From Hymenobacter chitinivorans DSM 11115 (GTDB lineage: Bacteria > Bacteroidota > Bacteroidia > Cytophagales > Hymenobacteraceae): a stretch of 64,000 nt of DNA. The stretch covers positions 1,302,001-1,366,000 of the forward strand of contig NZ_PGFA01000001.1 in the NCBI RefSeq assembly GCF_002797555.1, read 5' to 3'. The position numbers and the translations under genes are program-made. Positions 1 to 8,345 of this stretch are shown here, piece after piece. Numbering within the stretch: position 1 is the stretch's first letter; every line of letters starts with the position of its first letter. The notes under the pieces are model-generated. The model saw nothing but the letters and a program-made list of their open reading frames with translations. It was not told the origin of the DNA and did not search any database.

Positions 1-73
1 CTTAAGCGCGTAAGTCCGCGGCCCGCCCCAAGTTCTTAGCTGCTTTTGGGCGCTAATTCTGGTACTTTAGGGC

Positions 74-1489
74 ATGAAATATTTCCTCGCTCTGCTGGTT
101 CTGCTACCCTGCCTAGCGGCCCAGGCCCAGGTCACCTTCCAGCTGACCAGCGTACCGGCCAATACGCCGGCCAACGCCACACTCTATATGGCCGGCTCTT
201 TTAACGGCTGGAATCCCGGCAGCGCGGCCCACACCCTGACCAAAAACCTGGACGGCAGCTACCAGATTACCCTGCCCCAGGCCACGGGCACCATCGAGTA
301 TAAGTTTACCCGCGGGGCTTGGTCGTCGGTCGAAACCAACGCCACCAATGGCTCCGTACCCAACCGCAGCTACACCTTCGGCAGCGGCCCGGCTACCGTC
401 ACCCACGCCATCCTGAACTGGGAAGACCTGGCCGGGGGCAGCAGCTGCAGCTCGTCGGCCCTGAGCCCGAATGTGCGGGTAATGGCCACCAGCTTTGCTA
501 TTCCGCAGCTCGGGCGCACCCGGCGCGTATGGCTGTATTTGCCCAACGACTACGCCAGCACTACTACCAAGCGCTATCCGGTACTGTATATGCACGACGG
601 GCAGAACGTGTTCGACAACTGCACCAGCTTCTCGGGCGAGTGGGGCGTGGATGAAACCCTGAGTCAGCTTCAGCAGCAGGGCCTCGACGCTACCGGCAGC
701 ATCGTAGTGGCCGTCGACAACGACGGGCAACAGCGCCTGAACGAGTATTCACCCTGGAACAACCCCCAGTACGGCGGTGGGCAGGGCGACCAGTACGTGG
801 ATTTTCTGGTCCAGACCCTGAAGCCCTACATCGACGCCAACTACCGCACCCTCACCGGCCGGGAGTACACCAGCATTGCCGGCAGCAGCATGGGCGGGTT
901 GATTTCGGTGTATGCCGCCCTGAAGTACCCGGCCGTATACAGCAAAGTGGGCGTGTTTTCGCCGGCCTTTTGGTTTGCTGAGCAGCCGCTGTTTCAGTAC
1001 GTGCAGCAGCACCCGGCCAACCCCGCCACCCGGTTTTACTTCGTCAGCGGCGCCCAGGAAAGCCAGACTATGGTGCCCCTGATGCAGCAGATGCGCGACG
1101 CCCTGCAGAGCGGTGGGGTGCCGGCCGCCAACCTGAGCTTCAACACCCGCGCCGACGGGCAGCACGCCGAGTGGTTCTGGAAACGGGAGTTTGCGGCGGC
1201 TTACCAATGGCTGCTGCCGGCGGCTACGGTTACGGCCGCCAAGGCTCCGCACACGGCCCTGGCCTTCAGCGCCTACCCGGTGCCGGCTAAGGAGGCCGTG
1301 AGCGTGCAGCTGCCCGAAACGGTGAAAGAAGCCAAGCTGGAAGTGCTGGACTCGACGGGCCGGGTGGTACTCAAAGGCAAGGTGCGCGCCGGACAGACCG
1401 TGGACGTAAGCAAGCTGGCCAAGGGTGCCTACTTTCTCCGGCTGACGGCGGGTAAGCAGCAGGGTAGTCAGGCGTTACTAAAGGAGTAA
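74..1489 (+). CDS. Secreted alpha/beta-hydrolase esterase with CBM-like and T9SS domains
   Basis: Putative secreted carboxylesterase of the esterase D / enterochelin-esterase-like fold, 471 aa. Visible parts in order: signal peptide ending near A-Q-A-Q (residues 1-19); a beta-sandwich about 20-115 with the AGSFNGWNP signature of AMPK/CBM48-type glycogen-binding domains; catalytic domain about 140-385 with the nucleophile elbow GSSMGG (Ser272) and a likely catalytic His364 (DGQHAEW); and a C-terminal sorting domain about 398-471 (typical start AYPVPA, end of a short beta-sandwich) that marks cargo of the type IX secretion system. The substrate is not visible; feruloyl or acetyl-xylan esterases and siderophore esterases share this fold. 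A weak -7-like TACTTTAG lies at 63-70, very close to the ATG, so the message may have a very short leader. Confidence 0.85.
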   Translation: MKYFLALLVLLPCLAAQAQVTFQLTSVPANTPANATLYMAGSFNGWNPGSAAHTLTKNLDGSYQITLPQATGTIEYKFTRGAWSSVETNATNGSVPNRSYTFGSGPATVTHAILNWEDLAGGSSCSSSALSPNVRVMATSFAIPQLGRTRRVWLYLPNDYASTTTKRYPVLYMHDGQNVFDNCTSFSGEWGVDETLSQLQQQGLDATGSIVVAVDNDGQQRLNEYSPWNNPQYGGGQGDQYVDFLVQTLKPYIDANYRTLTGREYTSIAGSSMGGLISVYAALKYPAVYSKVGVFSPAFWFAEQPLFQYVQQHPANPATRFYFVSGAQESQTMVPLMQQMRDALQSGGVPAANLSFNTRADGQHAEWFWKREFAAAYQWLLPAATVTAAKAPHTALAFSAYPVPAKEAVSVQLPETVKEAKLEVLDSTGRVVLKGKVRAGQTVDVSKLAKGAYFLRLTAGKQQGSQALLKE

Positions 1490-1603
1490 AGTTGGCAATG
1501 GCACGAAGGGTTTACTGCCGAATTAATAGCTTGTAAGGAGACGGGTTGCGGATTCAGCAAGAGAAAAACCAAAAAGTTGTTGCGCAAGTCCGAATTCCGC
1601 TTC

Positions 1604-1611
1604 TATCTTTG
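1604..1611 (+). promoter_or_regulatory. trp operon promoter, -7 element
   Basis: TATCTTTG matches the Bacteroidota -7 consensus TAnnTTTG exactly. Two overlapping TTG triplets at 1577-1582 lie about 21-24 nt upstream, near the expected -33 position. Transcription would begin near 1616, about 36 nt before the trp leader peptide start codon. Confidence 0.7.
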
Positions 1612-1651
1612 CAGCGTTAGAGCCCAACAAAAAAGCTCAACACTATCGACA

Positions 1652-1729
1652 ATGACCTTTCACGTAACCCAGCAAGCATGGTGGTGGCCTCTCCGAAACT
1701 CCGGACGGGAAAACCTGTGCGTGCGGTAA
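1652..1729 (+). CDS. trpL: trp leader peptide (25 aa, three tandem Trp codons)
   Basis: A 25-codon reading frame from ATG 1652 to TAA 1727-1729 whose residues 10-12 are W-W-W (TGG codons at 1679-1687), in a protein with no other Trp. It lies between a good promoter and a terminator directly upstream of trpE. By analogy with ribosome-mediated attenuation of trp in proteobacteria, stalling on the Trp codons would leave 1702-1709 free to pair with the left arm of the terminator. The name trpL is by analogy of position and composition; there is no sequence homology claim. No strong Shine-Dalgarno is visible, as usual in this phylum. Confidence 0.8.
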   Translation: MTFHVTQQAWWWPLRNSGRENLCVR

Positions 1730-1771
1730 GGTCGTAGTTTACTCCACCTCGCATCAAGCATATCAAAGGAA

Positions 1772-1799
1772 AGCCCGGCCGCCCGCCGGGCTTTTTTTA
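1772..1799 (+). terminator. trp attenuator terminator
   Basis: Perfect 8-bp stem AGCCCGGC/GCCGGGCT (1772-1779 with 1785-1792), 5-nt loop, followed by seven T. It lies after the leader peptide and 68 nt before trpE. GGACGGG at 1703-1709 inside the leader can pair with CCCGGCC at 1774-1780 with one mismatch, a possible antiterminator. Confidence 0.8.
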
Positions 1800-1866
1800 T
1801 TTCCGCCCGCGTCAGCCGCTTCTGTTTCACTTCTCAAAACCCAGCCCGCCGCCGCGGGAACCGCTG

Positions 1867-3306
1867 ATGAAACCAGTACACCTCAAAACCCGCCACGTCC
1901 GCCTGCTCGCCGATACCGTGACGCCCGTGGGCCTGTATCTGCGCCTGCGCGACCAGTACACCAACTGCCTGCTGCTGGAAAGCTCCGACTACCACGGCCA
2001 GCAAAACGCCTTCAGCTACCTGGCCTTCGAGCCCCTGGCCCGCTTTGAAGTGAGCCGCGGGGAGCTGCGCCAGACGCTGGTCGACGGCTCGGTGACCACC
2101 GAAACGCTGGCCCAGCCCCGCCTGGCCCTGACCCGCCTGCAGGAGTTTGCCGACTCGTTTCAAACCGAGAAGCTGGAGTTCGATTTCATCACCGGCGGCC
2201 TGTTTGGCTACATCGGCTACGAGGGCGTGCAGTACTTCGAAGACTTGACGCTGAACGAGGAGAAGGTAGCGGCCGGCCAGATTCCGGACATTATCTACGG
2301 CACCTACCGCTACGTCATTGCTATCAACCACTTTCGCAACGAGCTGTTCGTCTTCGAGCACACGCCTACCGACGAGCCCACCGACCACGACGGCCTGACC
2401 CGTTTGGTAAACCTGATCCGCAACCCGAGTTTGCCCGAGTTTGGCTTTGGGCTGGTGGGCGAGGAGCAAACCAACCAGACCGACGAGGAATTCCTGACCC
2501 GGCTGGCAGCCGGCCAGCAGCACTGCCGCCGCGGCGACGTATTTCAGATTGTGTTGTCGCGCCGCTTCCAGCAGGGTTTTGTGGGGGATGAGTTCAACGT
2601 GTACCGCGCTCTGCGCTCCGTGAATCCTTCGCCCTACCTGTTTTACTTCGACTACGGCAACTTCAAGATTTTCGGCTCCTCGCCCGAAACCCAGCTGCTG
2701 ATTAAGGGGCGCCAAGCCAGCTTGTTCCCCATTGCCGGCACCTTCCGCCGCACCGGCCACGATGCCCAGGACGCCGAGCTGGCCCAGAAGCTGGCCGCCG
2801 ACCCCAAGGAAAACGCCGAGCACGTGATGCTGGTAGACCTGGCCCGCAACGACCTGGCCCGCCACGGCGACGAGGTGAAAGTCAAGGTGTTCCGCGAAAT
2901 CCAGTTCTACTCCCACGTCATTCACCTCGTGAGTGAGGTGAATGCCAAGCTGGCGCCCAACGCGGCTTCCCTGCAGGTGGTGGCCGATACCTTCCCGGCC
3001 GGCACGCTCTCGGGCGCGCCCAAGCACCGGGCCATGCAGCTCATCGACCAGCTTGAACCAACGGGCCGCGGCTACTACGGCGGCTGCCTGGGTCACCTGG
3101 GTTTCAACGGCGACTTCAACCACGCCATCATGATTCGCTCCTTTCTGAGCACCGGCAACCAGCTCTACTACCAAGCCGGCGCCGGCGTAGTCGCCGCTTC
3201 CGACATCAATTCGGAGCTCAACGAGGTGCACCACAAGCTGGCCGCCCTGCGCAAAGCCCTGGAAGCCGCCGAAGCAGTAGGCGAGAAGCTCACGGCCACG
3301 GTTTAA
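1867..3306 (+). CDS. trpE: Anthranilate synthase component I
   Basis: Large subunit of anthranilate synthase (479 aa), converting chorismate to anthranilate with ammonia supplied by TrpG; first committed step of tryptophan synthesis, cytoplasmic. The N-terminal half carries the LLESS stretch (near residue 38) that in characterised TrpE proteins forms the tryptophan feedback site, so allosteric inhibition is expected. The C-terminal chorismate-binding half shows GSSPETQ, the PIAGT motif, LVDLARND, FPAGTLSGAPK and the Mg-binding ELNEVHHK end. First gene of the trp operon after the attenuator; trpG follows after 20 nt. Length and motifs are normal for the family. Confidence 0.97.
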   Translation: MKPVHLKTRHVRLLADTVTPVGLYLRLRDQYTNCLLLESSDYHGQQNAFSYLAFEPLARFEVSRGELRQTLVDGSVTTETLAQPRLALTRLQEFADSFQTEKLEFDFITGGLFGYIGYEGVQYFEDLTLNEEKVAAGQIPDIIYGTYRYVIAINHFRNELFVFEHTPTDEPTDHDGLTRLVNLIRNPSLPEFGFGLVGEEQTNQTDEEFLTRLAAGQQHCRRGDVFQIVLSRRFQQGFVGDEFNVYRALRSVNPSPYLFYFDYGNFKIFGSSPETQLLIKGRQASLFPIAGTFRRTGHDAQDAELAQKLAADPKENAEHVMLVDLARNDLARHGDEVKVKVFREIQFYSHVIHLVSEVNAKLAPNAASLQVVADTFPAGTLSGAPKHRAMQLIDQLEPTGRGYYGGCLGHLGFNGDFNHAIMIRSFLSTGNQLYYQAGAGVVAASDINSELNEVHHKLAALRKALEAAEAVGEKLTATV

Positions 3307-3326
3307 ACGAATAAACACCAACCGCC

Positions 3327-3899
3327 ATGAAAATCCTGGTTCTCGATAACTACGACTCCTTTACCTACAACCTCGTGCAGCTGCTGCGCGAGCTGGGCTA
3401 CGGGGACAGCACCGACGTGGTGCGCAACGACAAAATCAACCTCGACGACATTGAGCAGTACGACGCCATCATGTTGTCGCCGGGGCCGGGCGTGCCGTCG
3501 GAGGCGGGGCTGATGCCGGAGGTAATCCGGCGCTACGCGCCTACCAAGCGGATGCTAGGCGTGTGTTTGGGCCACCAGGGCATTGCCGAGTCGTTTGGCG
3601 GGCAGCTCTACAACCTGCCGGCCGTGCTCCACGGCATTGCCACCGACGCCGACATCGTGGCCGGCGAAGACCGGCTCTTCCACGGGCTGCCCGAGCGGTT
3701 CAAAGTGGGCCGCTACCACTCCTGGGTTGTAACGCCGGAAGGATTTCCCGAAGAGCTGGAAATAACGGCCCGCGACACCAACGGCCAGATTCTGGCCTTC
3801 CGCCACCGGAAATATGACGTGCGCGGCGTGCAGTTCCACCCCGAGTCCATCCTGACTGAGCACGGCCACCAGATGCTCAAAAACTGGCTCGAAGGGTAG
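3327..3899 (+). CDS. trpG: Anthranilate synthase component II (glutamine amidotransferase)
   Basis: Small subunit of anthranilate synthase (190 aa), a class I glutamine amidotransferase that releases ammonia for TrpE. Visible: N-terminal DNYDSFTYN, oxyanion region SPGPGVPSEAG, nucleophile Cys80 in GVCLGH, and the His/Glu pair in FHPESILTEHG. It is 20 nt behind trpE, so the two subunits are very likely cotranslated from one message. Not fused to trpE or trpD, unlike in some bacteria. A close relative, PabA, could share this subunit; no separate pabA is seen in the window. Confidence 0.96.
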   Translation: MKILVLDNYDSFTYNLVQLLRELGYGDSTDVVRNDKINLDDIEQYDAIMLSPGPGVPSEAGLMPEVIRRYAPTKRMLGVCLGHQGIAESFGGQLYNLPAVLHGIATDADIVAGEDRLFHGLPERFKVGRYHSWVVTPEGFPEELEITARDTNGQILAFRHRKYDVRGVQFHPESILTEHGHQMLKNWLEG

Positions 3900-3914
3900 A
3901 ACAGAACGAAAATT

Positions 3915-4085
3915 TCCCTCCTCAGATGAGGAGGGGTGCCCGAAGGGCGGGGTGGTTGACCCCGTCAGAACGACTCAGCAGAATATCATTTCGCGCTCCG
4001 CTGAAGAATCAGTCTCGCACAAACGACATCAGCAACGAGTAACCACCCCGCCCTTCGGGCACCCCTCTTTGAAGCAAGGAGGGGA
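3915..4085. repeat. Palindromic spacer element, family A (trpG-trpD)
   Basis: Perfect 27-bp inverted repeat (3931-3957 with 4041-4067, core GTGCCCGAAGGGCGGGGTGG), flanked by CCTCC/GGAGG-rich extensions, around an unrelated loop of about 83 nt. A second copy with the same arms but a different loop lies at 37317-37455 between gldF and gldG. Confidence 0.85.
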
Positions 4086-4117
4086 GTTGCATATCCTTCT
4101 TTTCCAGACATCCTCCC

Positions 4118-5104
4118 TTGAAAAAGTTTCTCACCACCCTGTTTGAGCAGCAAACCCTGAGTCGGGACCAAGCCCACGAGGCCTTGTCGCAGCTGGGGCA
4201 AGGGGCGGCCAACCCGGCCGAAACCGCCGCTTTCATGACCGTGTACCGCATGCGGCCCATTACGGTGCCCGAGCTGGCCGGCTTCCGCGACGCGTTGCTC
4301 GACCTCTGCCGCGACCCGCAGCTGGGCACCCGCGAGGTGCTCGACATCGTGGGTACCGGCGGCGACGGCAAAGACACGTTCAACATCTCCACGCTGGCCT
4401 GCTTCGTAGTGGCTGGGGCGGGCTACAAGGTGGCCAAGCACGGCAACATCGGCGTGTCGAGCATCTGTGGCTCGTCGAATATTCTGGCGCACTTTGGCTA
4501 CGACTTCGAGGCGTCGTCGGACACGTTGCGGCGGCAGCTCGACGAGGCCAACATCTGCTTTCTGCACGCCCCGGCCTTTCACCCGGCCATGCGCCACGCC
4601 GGACCAGTGCGCCGGGAGCTGGGCGTCCGCACGTTCTTCAACATCCTGGGCCCCTTGGTAAACCCGGCCCGGCCCACGGCCCAGCTGGCGGGCGTGTTCA
4701 GCCTGGAATTGCTGCGCCTGTATAATTACCTCTTTCAGCAAAGCGGCACGAGCTACGCCGTGGTCCACGCCCTGGACGGTTACGACGAGCTCAGCCTGAC
4801 CGGCGCGGCCAAGCTGAGCTCCGCCCGCGGCGAGCAGTTCGTGACGGCCGAAGACCTGGGCCTGACCACCTACGACCCGCGGGAGCTGGCCGGCGGGAGC
4901 ACCGTAGCCGAGTCGGCGGCGTTGTTCCGCAGCATCCTCGACGGCCAGGCCACCGCCGCCCAGCGCGACGTGGTGACGGCCAACGCGGCTCTGGGCATCC
5001 AGTGTCTGCGGCCCGAACTCACGTTTGCCGACGCCCTGGCCGAAGCCCGCGAGTCGCTGGACTCGGGCCGGGCCCGGCAGGCGTTCGGCAAGTTGCTGGG
5101 GTAG
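4118..5104 (+). CDS. trpD: Anthranilate phosphoribosyltransferase
   Basis: Transfers phosphoribosyl from PRPP to anthranilate (328 aa; second step of the pathway). Visible: N-terminal helical domain, PRPP loop VGTGGDGKDTFNIST, the KHGN segment followed by SSICGSSNIL, and MRHAGPVRRELGVRTFFNILGPL(V)NP. The start is TTG at 4118 (MKKFLTTLFE); no ATG fits the conserved N terminus. It starts 33 nt after the palindromic element that fills the trpG-trpD spacer. Family length is normal. Confidence 0.95.
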   Translation: MKKFLTTLFEQQTLSRDQAHEALSQLGQGAANPAETAAFMTVYRMRPITVPELAGFRDALLDLCRDPQLGTREVLDIVGTGGDGKDTFNISTLACFVVAGAGYKVAKHGNIGVSSICGSSNILAHFGYDFEASSDTLRRQLDEANICFLHAPAFHPAMRHAGPVRRELGVRTFFNILGPLVNPARPTAQLAGVFSLELLRLYNYLFQQSGTSYAVVHALDGYDELSLTGAAKLSSARGEQFVTAEDLGLTTYDPRELAGGSTVAESAALFRSILDGQATAAQRDVVTANAALGIQCLRPELTFADALAEARESLDSGRARQAFGKLLG

Positions 5105-5297
5105 GGGAGTTGTCACACGTTTTCAAAAACTGCCCATCAGGTGACGGCAGTTGTCACATTTTTCAGCAGAAAAATCAATAGTGTGACAAGTTTCAAGCCC
5201 TCTATAAAAGGTTGCCGGGTACCTTTTTGCCTGCTCGGCGGTTCTACTTTCTCTGATTCACTTTTGGCCGCGTAATCACCGGCGCCCTTCTTCTATT
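5105..5297 (+). promoter_or_regulatory. trpD-trpC spacer with three TTGTCACA sites and a hairpin
   Basis: No gene. The octamer TTGTCACA occurs at 5110-5117 and 5151-5158 and inverted (TGTGACAA) at 5182-5189. Then a hairpin AAAAGGT/ACCTTTT (5206-5212 with 5221-5227) runs into a T-run; the overlapping TACCTTTT at 5220-5227 is one base from the -7 consensus. The spacer could hold an internal promoter with operator sites or a weak terminator. The function is inferred only from these motifs. Confidence 0.4.
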
Positions 5298-6131
5298 ATG
5301 AGTACTTCCCCCACGACCGGTACCATTCTCGACAAAATTGTGGCCCACAAGCGCCGCGAGGTGGCCGAACGCCAGAGCCTGGTGCCCGCCACGCTGCTCG
5401 AGCGCAGCCTGTATTTTCACAACCAGCCCTTGTCGCTGCGCAAATACCTGCTGCGCGACGATTTGAGCGGGATTATTGCCGAGTTCAAGCGCAAGTCGCC
5501 GAGCAAGGGCTGGATCAACCAGCACGCCCCGGTGGAGCGCACCACGCTGGGCTACATGCAGGCCGGGGCCTCGGCTTTGTCGGTGCTGACGGACGGGGAG
5601 TTTTTCGGCGGCAAGAACGAGGACCTGACCATTGCCCGGCGCTTCAACTACTGCCCGATTCTGCGCAAGGACTTCGTGGTGGACGAGTACCAGATTCTGG
5701 AAGCCAAGAGCATCGGCGCCGACGCCATTCTGCTCATTGCCGCCGTGCTGACGGCCGAGGAAGTGCTGCGCTTCGGCCAATTGGCCCGCAGCCTGGGCTT
5801 GGAAGTGCTGCTCGAAGTGCACAACGCCGAGGAGCTGACCCGCACCCTGCACCCCGACGCGGTGAATCTGGTGGGCGTCAACAACCGCAACCTGCACGAT
5901 TTCAGCCTCAGCCTCGACACCAGCAAAGAGCTGGCCGAGCAGATTCCCCAGGAGTTTGTGAAGGTGACGGAAAGCGGGCTGACGTCGGCGGCCGACATCC
6001 TCATGCTGCGCGAGGCTGGTTACCGCGGCTTCCTCATCGGCGAGGCATTTATGCGCAACAGCCGCCCCGAAAAAGCCTGCTACTCCTTTGTGCAGGAGCT
6101 GCACGCCACCGAGCCCATTACGCTGATTTAG
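5298..6131 (+). CDS. trpC: Indole-3-glycerol phosphate synthase
   Basis: Ring-closing decarboxylase that turns CdRP into indole-3-glycerol phosphate (277 aa, TIM barrel). Visible: general acid Lys in EFKRKSPSKG, GASALSVLTDGEFFGG, catalytic Lys in LRKDFVVDEYQI, GVNNRNLHDF, and the phosphate site ESGLTSAADI ... GFLIGEAFMR. It is monofunctional; trpF is a separate gene downstream, unlike the fused TrpCF of enterobacteria. ATG at 5298 gives a normal N terminus with the conserved IVAHKRREVAER helix. Confidence 0.95.
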   Translation: MSTSPTTGTILDKIVAHKRREVAERQSLVPATLLERSLYFHNQPLSLRKYLLRDDLSGIIAEFKRKSPSKGWINQHAPVERTTLGYMQAGASALSVLTDGEFFGGKNEDLTIARRFNYCPILRKDFVVDEYQILEAKSIGADAILLIAAVLTAEEVLRFGQLARSLGLEVLLEVHNAEELTRTLHPDAVNLVGVNNRNLHDFSLSLDTSKELAEQIPQEFVKVTESGLTSAADILMLREAGYRGFLIGEAFMRNSRPEKACYSFVQELHATEPITLI

Positions 6132-6148
6132 GCTGAAGCGCGCCGTTT

Positions 6149-6246
6149 GTCATGTCGACCAGCAGGAGACATTCCGCGTGCTGATGTTGCCAGAGTGATT
6201 TGATTACCAGGGCACGCGAGATGTCTCGCTAGGGCTCGACATGACA
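6149..6246. repeat. Palindromic spacer element, family D (trpC-trpF)
   Basis: Imperfect inverted repeat with ends GTCATGTCGA and TCGACATGAC and inner arms resembling GGAGACATTCCGCGTGC / GCACGCGAGATGTCTC. The same family lies at 36436-36534, and a lone arm at about 51505-51540. The right end overlaps the first possible ATG of trpF at 6241, which argues for the downstream start. Confidence 0.75.
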
Positions 6247-6264
6247 TTCGAATCTTCCTCAAGT

Positions 6265-6933
6265 ATGACCAGTTCCACACCTATTGAAGCCTCCGACACT
6301 GCCCCGGCGCTGCGCATCAAAGTGTGCGGCATGCGGGAGGTGGCTAATGTGGCAGCCGTGGCGGCCCTGCAGCCCGACTTTCTGGGCTTCATCTTCTACC
6401 CGAAGTCTGGGCGCTTCGTGGCCGACTCGCTGGATGCCGGGCAGCTGAAAAGCTTGCCCGAAAGCTGCCGCAAAGTAGGGGTGTTCGTGGATGAAACCTC
6501 GGCGGTAATCCAGCAGCAGGTAACCCGCTACGGCCTGGATTTGGTGCAGCTGCACGGCCACGAAACGCCCCGGCAATGCGCGGAGCTGCAAGCCGCGGGC
6601 GTGCCGGTTATTAAGGCTTTTTCCTTCGATGCAAACGTTGACTTCGAAACCCTGCGGCCCTACGCGCCTTACTGCACCTACTTCCTCTTCGACACGAAAG
6701 GCGAGCAGCCGGGCGGCAACGGCACTACTTTCGACTGGCAGCTGCTGCAAGATTACCCCCTCGACGTACCCTACTTCCTGGCCGGTGGCCTCGATGAGCA
6801 GCACGCCGAGGCCTTGGCCCAGCTCAAGCTACCGGGCCTCTACGCCGTGGATTTGAACAGCCGGTTTGAGCTAAAGCCCGGCCTGAAAGACGACCTCAAG
6901 CTGGCCCGCATGTTCCAACGCCTGCGGCCCTGA
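6265..6933 (+). CDS. trpF: Phosphoribosylanthranilate isomerase
   Basis: Amadori rearrangement of PRA to CdRP (222 aa from ATG 6265), TIM barrel. Visible: catalytic Cys in [37 protein letters not shown], and the phosphate loop [14 protein letters not shown] ... VDLNSRFE. An in-frame ATG at 6241 would add eight residues, but that codon lies inside the palindromic element, so 6265 is preferred. In the phosphate-loop C-terminal motif, the family's usual VDxxSGxE is read here as VDLNSRFE (Arg for Gly), a small deviation. Confidence 0.92.
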   Translation: MTSSTPIEASDTAPALRIKVCGMREVANVAAVAALQPDFLGFIFYPKSGRFVADSLDAGQLKSLPESCRKVGVFVDETSAVIQQQVTRYGLDLVQLHGHETPRQCAELQAAGVPVIKAFSFDANVDFETLRPYAPYCTYFLFDTKGEQPGGNGTTFDWQLLQDYPLDVPYFLAGGLDEQHAEALAQLKLPGLYAVDLNSRFELKPGLKDDLKLARMFQRLRP

Positions 6934-7018
6934 CTTTATCTCCTTACTTACCAACGGCCGTAGACCACTGCGAGACCCTGCGCCACCCACTGCGAAACCC
7001 TGCGTGAAATCCCAGACC

Positions 7019-8212
7019 ATGACTTCCCAATTTCAACCCAACGCCCGCGGCTACTACGGTGAGTTCGGCGGGGCCTTTATCCCCGAAATGCTCTACCCCA
7101 ACGTGGAAGAGCTGCGCGACCAGTACCTGCAAATTCTGGCCGACCCCGCGTTCCAGGCCGAGTACCAGCAGCTCCTGCGCGACTACGTGGGCCGGCCCAC
7201 GCCGCTGTTTGAGGCCAAGCGGCTGTCGGCGCGCTACAACACCCGCATTTATCTGAAGCGCGAGGACCTCTGCCACACCGGCGCCCACAAGGTGAATAAC
7301 ACCGTGGGGCAGATTCTGCTGGCCCAGCGCCTGGGCAAAACCCGCATCATTGCCGAAACCGGCGCCGGGCAGCACGGCGTGGCCACGGCCACCGTGTGCG
7401 CCCTGATGGGCATGGAGTGCATCGTCTACATGGGCAAAACCGACACCGAGCGGCAGAAACCCAACGTGGAGCGCATGCGCCTGCTGGGCGCCAAAGTAGT
7501 GGCCGTCACCAGTGGCAGCCAGACGCTGAAGGACGCCACCAACGAGGCCATCCGGGACTGGATCAGCAACCCTGTCGACACGCACTACATCATCGGCTCG
7601 GTAGTCGGCCCGCACCCGTACCCGGATTTGGTGGCCCGGCTGCAGTCGGTAATCAGCGAGGAAATGCGCAAGCAGCTGCTGGAGAAAGTCGGCCGGGAGC
7701 TGCCCGATTACGTGGTGGCCTGCGTGGGCGGGGGCTCTAATGCGGCCGGGGCTTTCTACCATTTCCTCGATGAGCCTTCGGTGCAGCTGGTGGCGGTAGA
7801 AGCAGCCGGGCACGGGATTCACTCGGGCCACTCGGCGGCTACCTCGGTGCTGGGCACGCCAGGCATTATTCACGGCAGCCGCACCTTGCTGATGCAGGAC
7901 GAGCACGGGCAGATTACCGAGCCATACTCCATTTCCGCCGGCCTCGACTACCCCGGCATCGGGCCGTTGCACGCCTATTTGGGCGCTTCGGGCCGGGCGC
8001 GGTTTATCAGCATCGAGGACGAAGACGCGCTGACGGCCGTGGCCGAGTGCAGCCGGTTGGAAGGCATCATTCCGGCCCTGGAAACGGCCCACGCCCTGGC
8101 CGCCCTGGGCCAGCTCGGCGCGGGTCCCGACGACGTGGTGGTTATCAACCTCTCCGGCCGCGGCGACAAGGACCTGGAAACCTACATGAAGTACGCCGAC
8201 AAGCTCAAGTAA
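7019..8212 (+). CDS. trpB: Tryptophan synthase beta chain
   Basis: PLP enzyme joining indole and serine to make tryptophan (397 aa from ATG 7019; partner TrpA). Visible: [18 protein letters not shown] start, [15 protein letters not shown] with the PLP lysine at residue 91, the [10 protein letters not shown] loop, the phosphate-binding GGGSNAAG, and the C-terminal SGRGDKD. A GTG at 7004 would extend by five residues but lies in a 17-nt direct repeat (6966-6982 and 6988-7004), so ATG 7019 is preferred. This is the canonical TrpB1 type. Confidence 0.96.
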   Translation: MTSQFQPNARGYYGEFGGAFIPEMLYPNVEELRDQYLQILADPAFQAEYQQLLRDYVGRPTPLFEAKRLSARYNTRIYLKREDLCHTGAHKVNNTVGQILLAQRLGKTRIIAETGAGQHGVATATVCALMGMECIVYMGKTDTERQKPNVERMRLLGAKVVAVTSGSQTLKDATNEAIRDWISNPVDTHYIIGSVVGPHPYPDLVARLQSVISEEMRKQLLEKVGRELPDYVVACVGGGSNAAGAFYHFLDEPSVQLVAVEAAGHGIHSGHSAATSVLGTPGIIHGSRTLLMQDEHGQITEPYSISAGLDYPGIGPLHAYLGASGRARFISIEDEDALTAVAECSRLEGIIPALETAHALAALGQLGAGPDDVVVINLSGRGDKDLETYMKYADKLK

Positions 8213-8232
8213 CTATTTCCCGCCTGTCAATC

Positions 8233-8335
8233 CTGTCATCCTGAGCTTTGCGAAGGACCTTATAGGATAGGAACGACAGGTTTAGAACGACTTGTGCTAG
8301 CGTGGAAAGGTCCTTCGCAAAGCTCAGGATGACAG
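8233..8335. repeat. Palindromic spacer element, family B (trpB-trpA)
   Basis: Perfect 29-bp inverted repeat (8233-8261 with 8307-8335; core CCTGAGCTTTGCGAAGGACC) around a 45-nt loop. Family B copies also lie at 9155, 42640 and 49221. It fills the whole trpB-trpA spacer; trpA starts 11 nt after it. Confidence 0.9.
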
Positions 8336-8345
8336 ACAAAAACAG

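Noticed and set aside
3952..4146. Small plus-strand frame in the trpG-trpD spacer
   Set aside because: It lies wholly in the family A palindrome and has no protein-like features.
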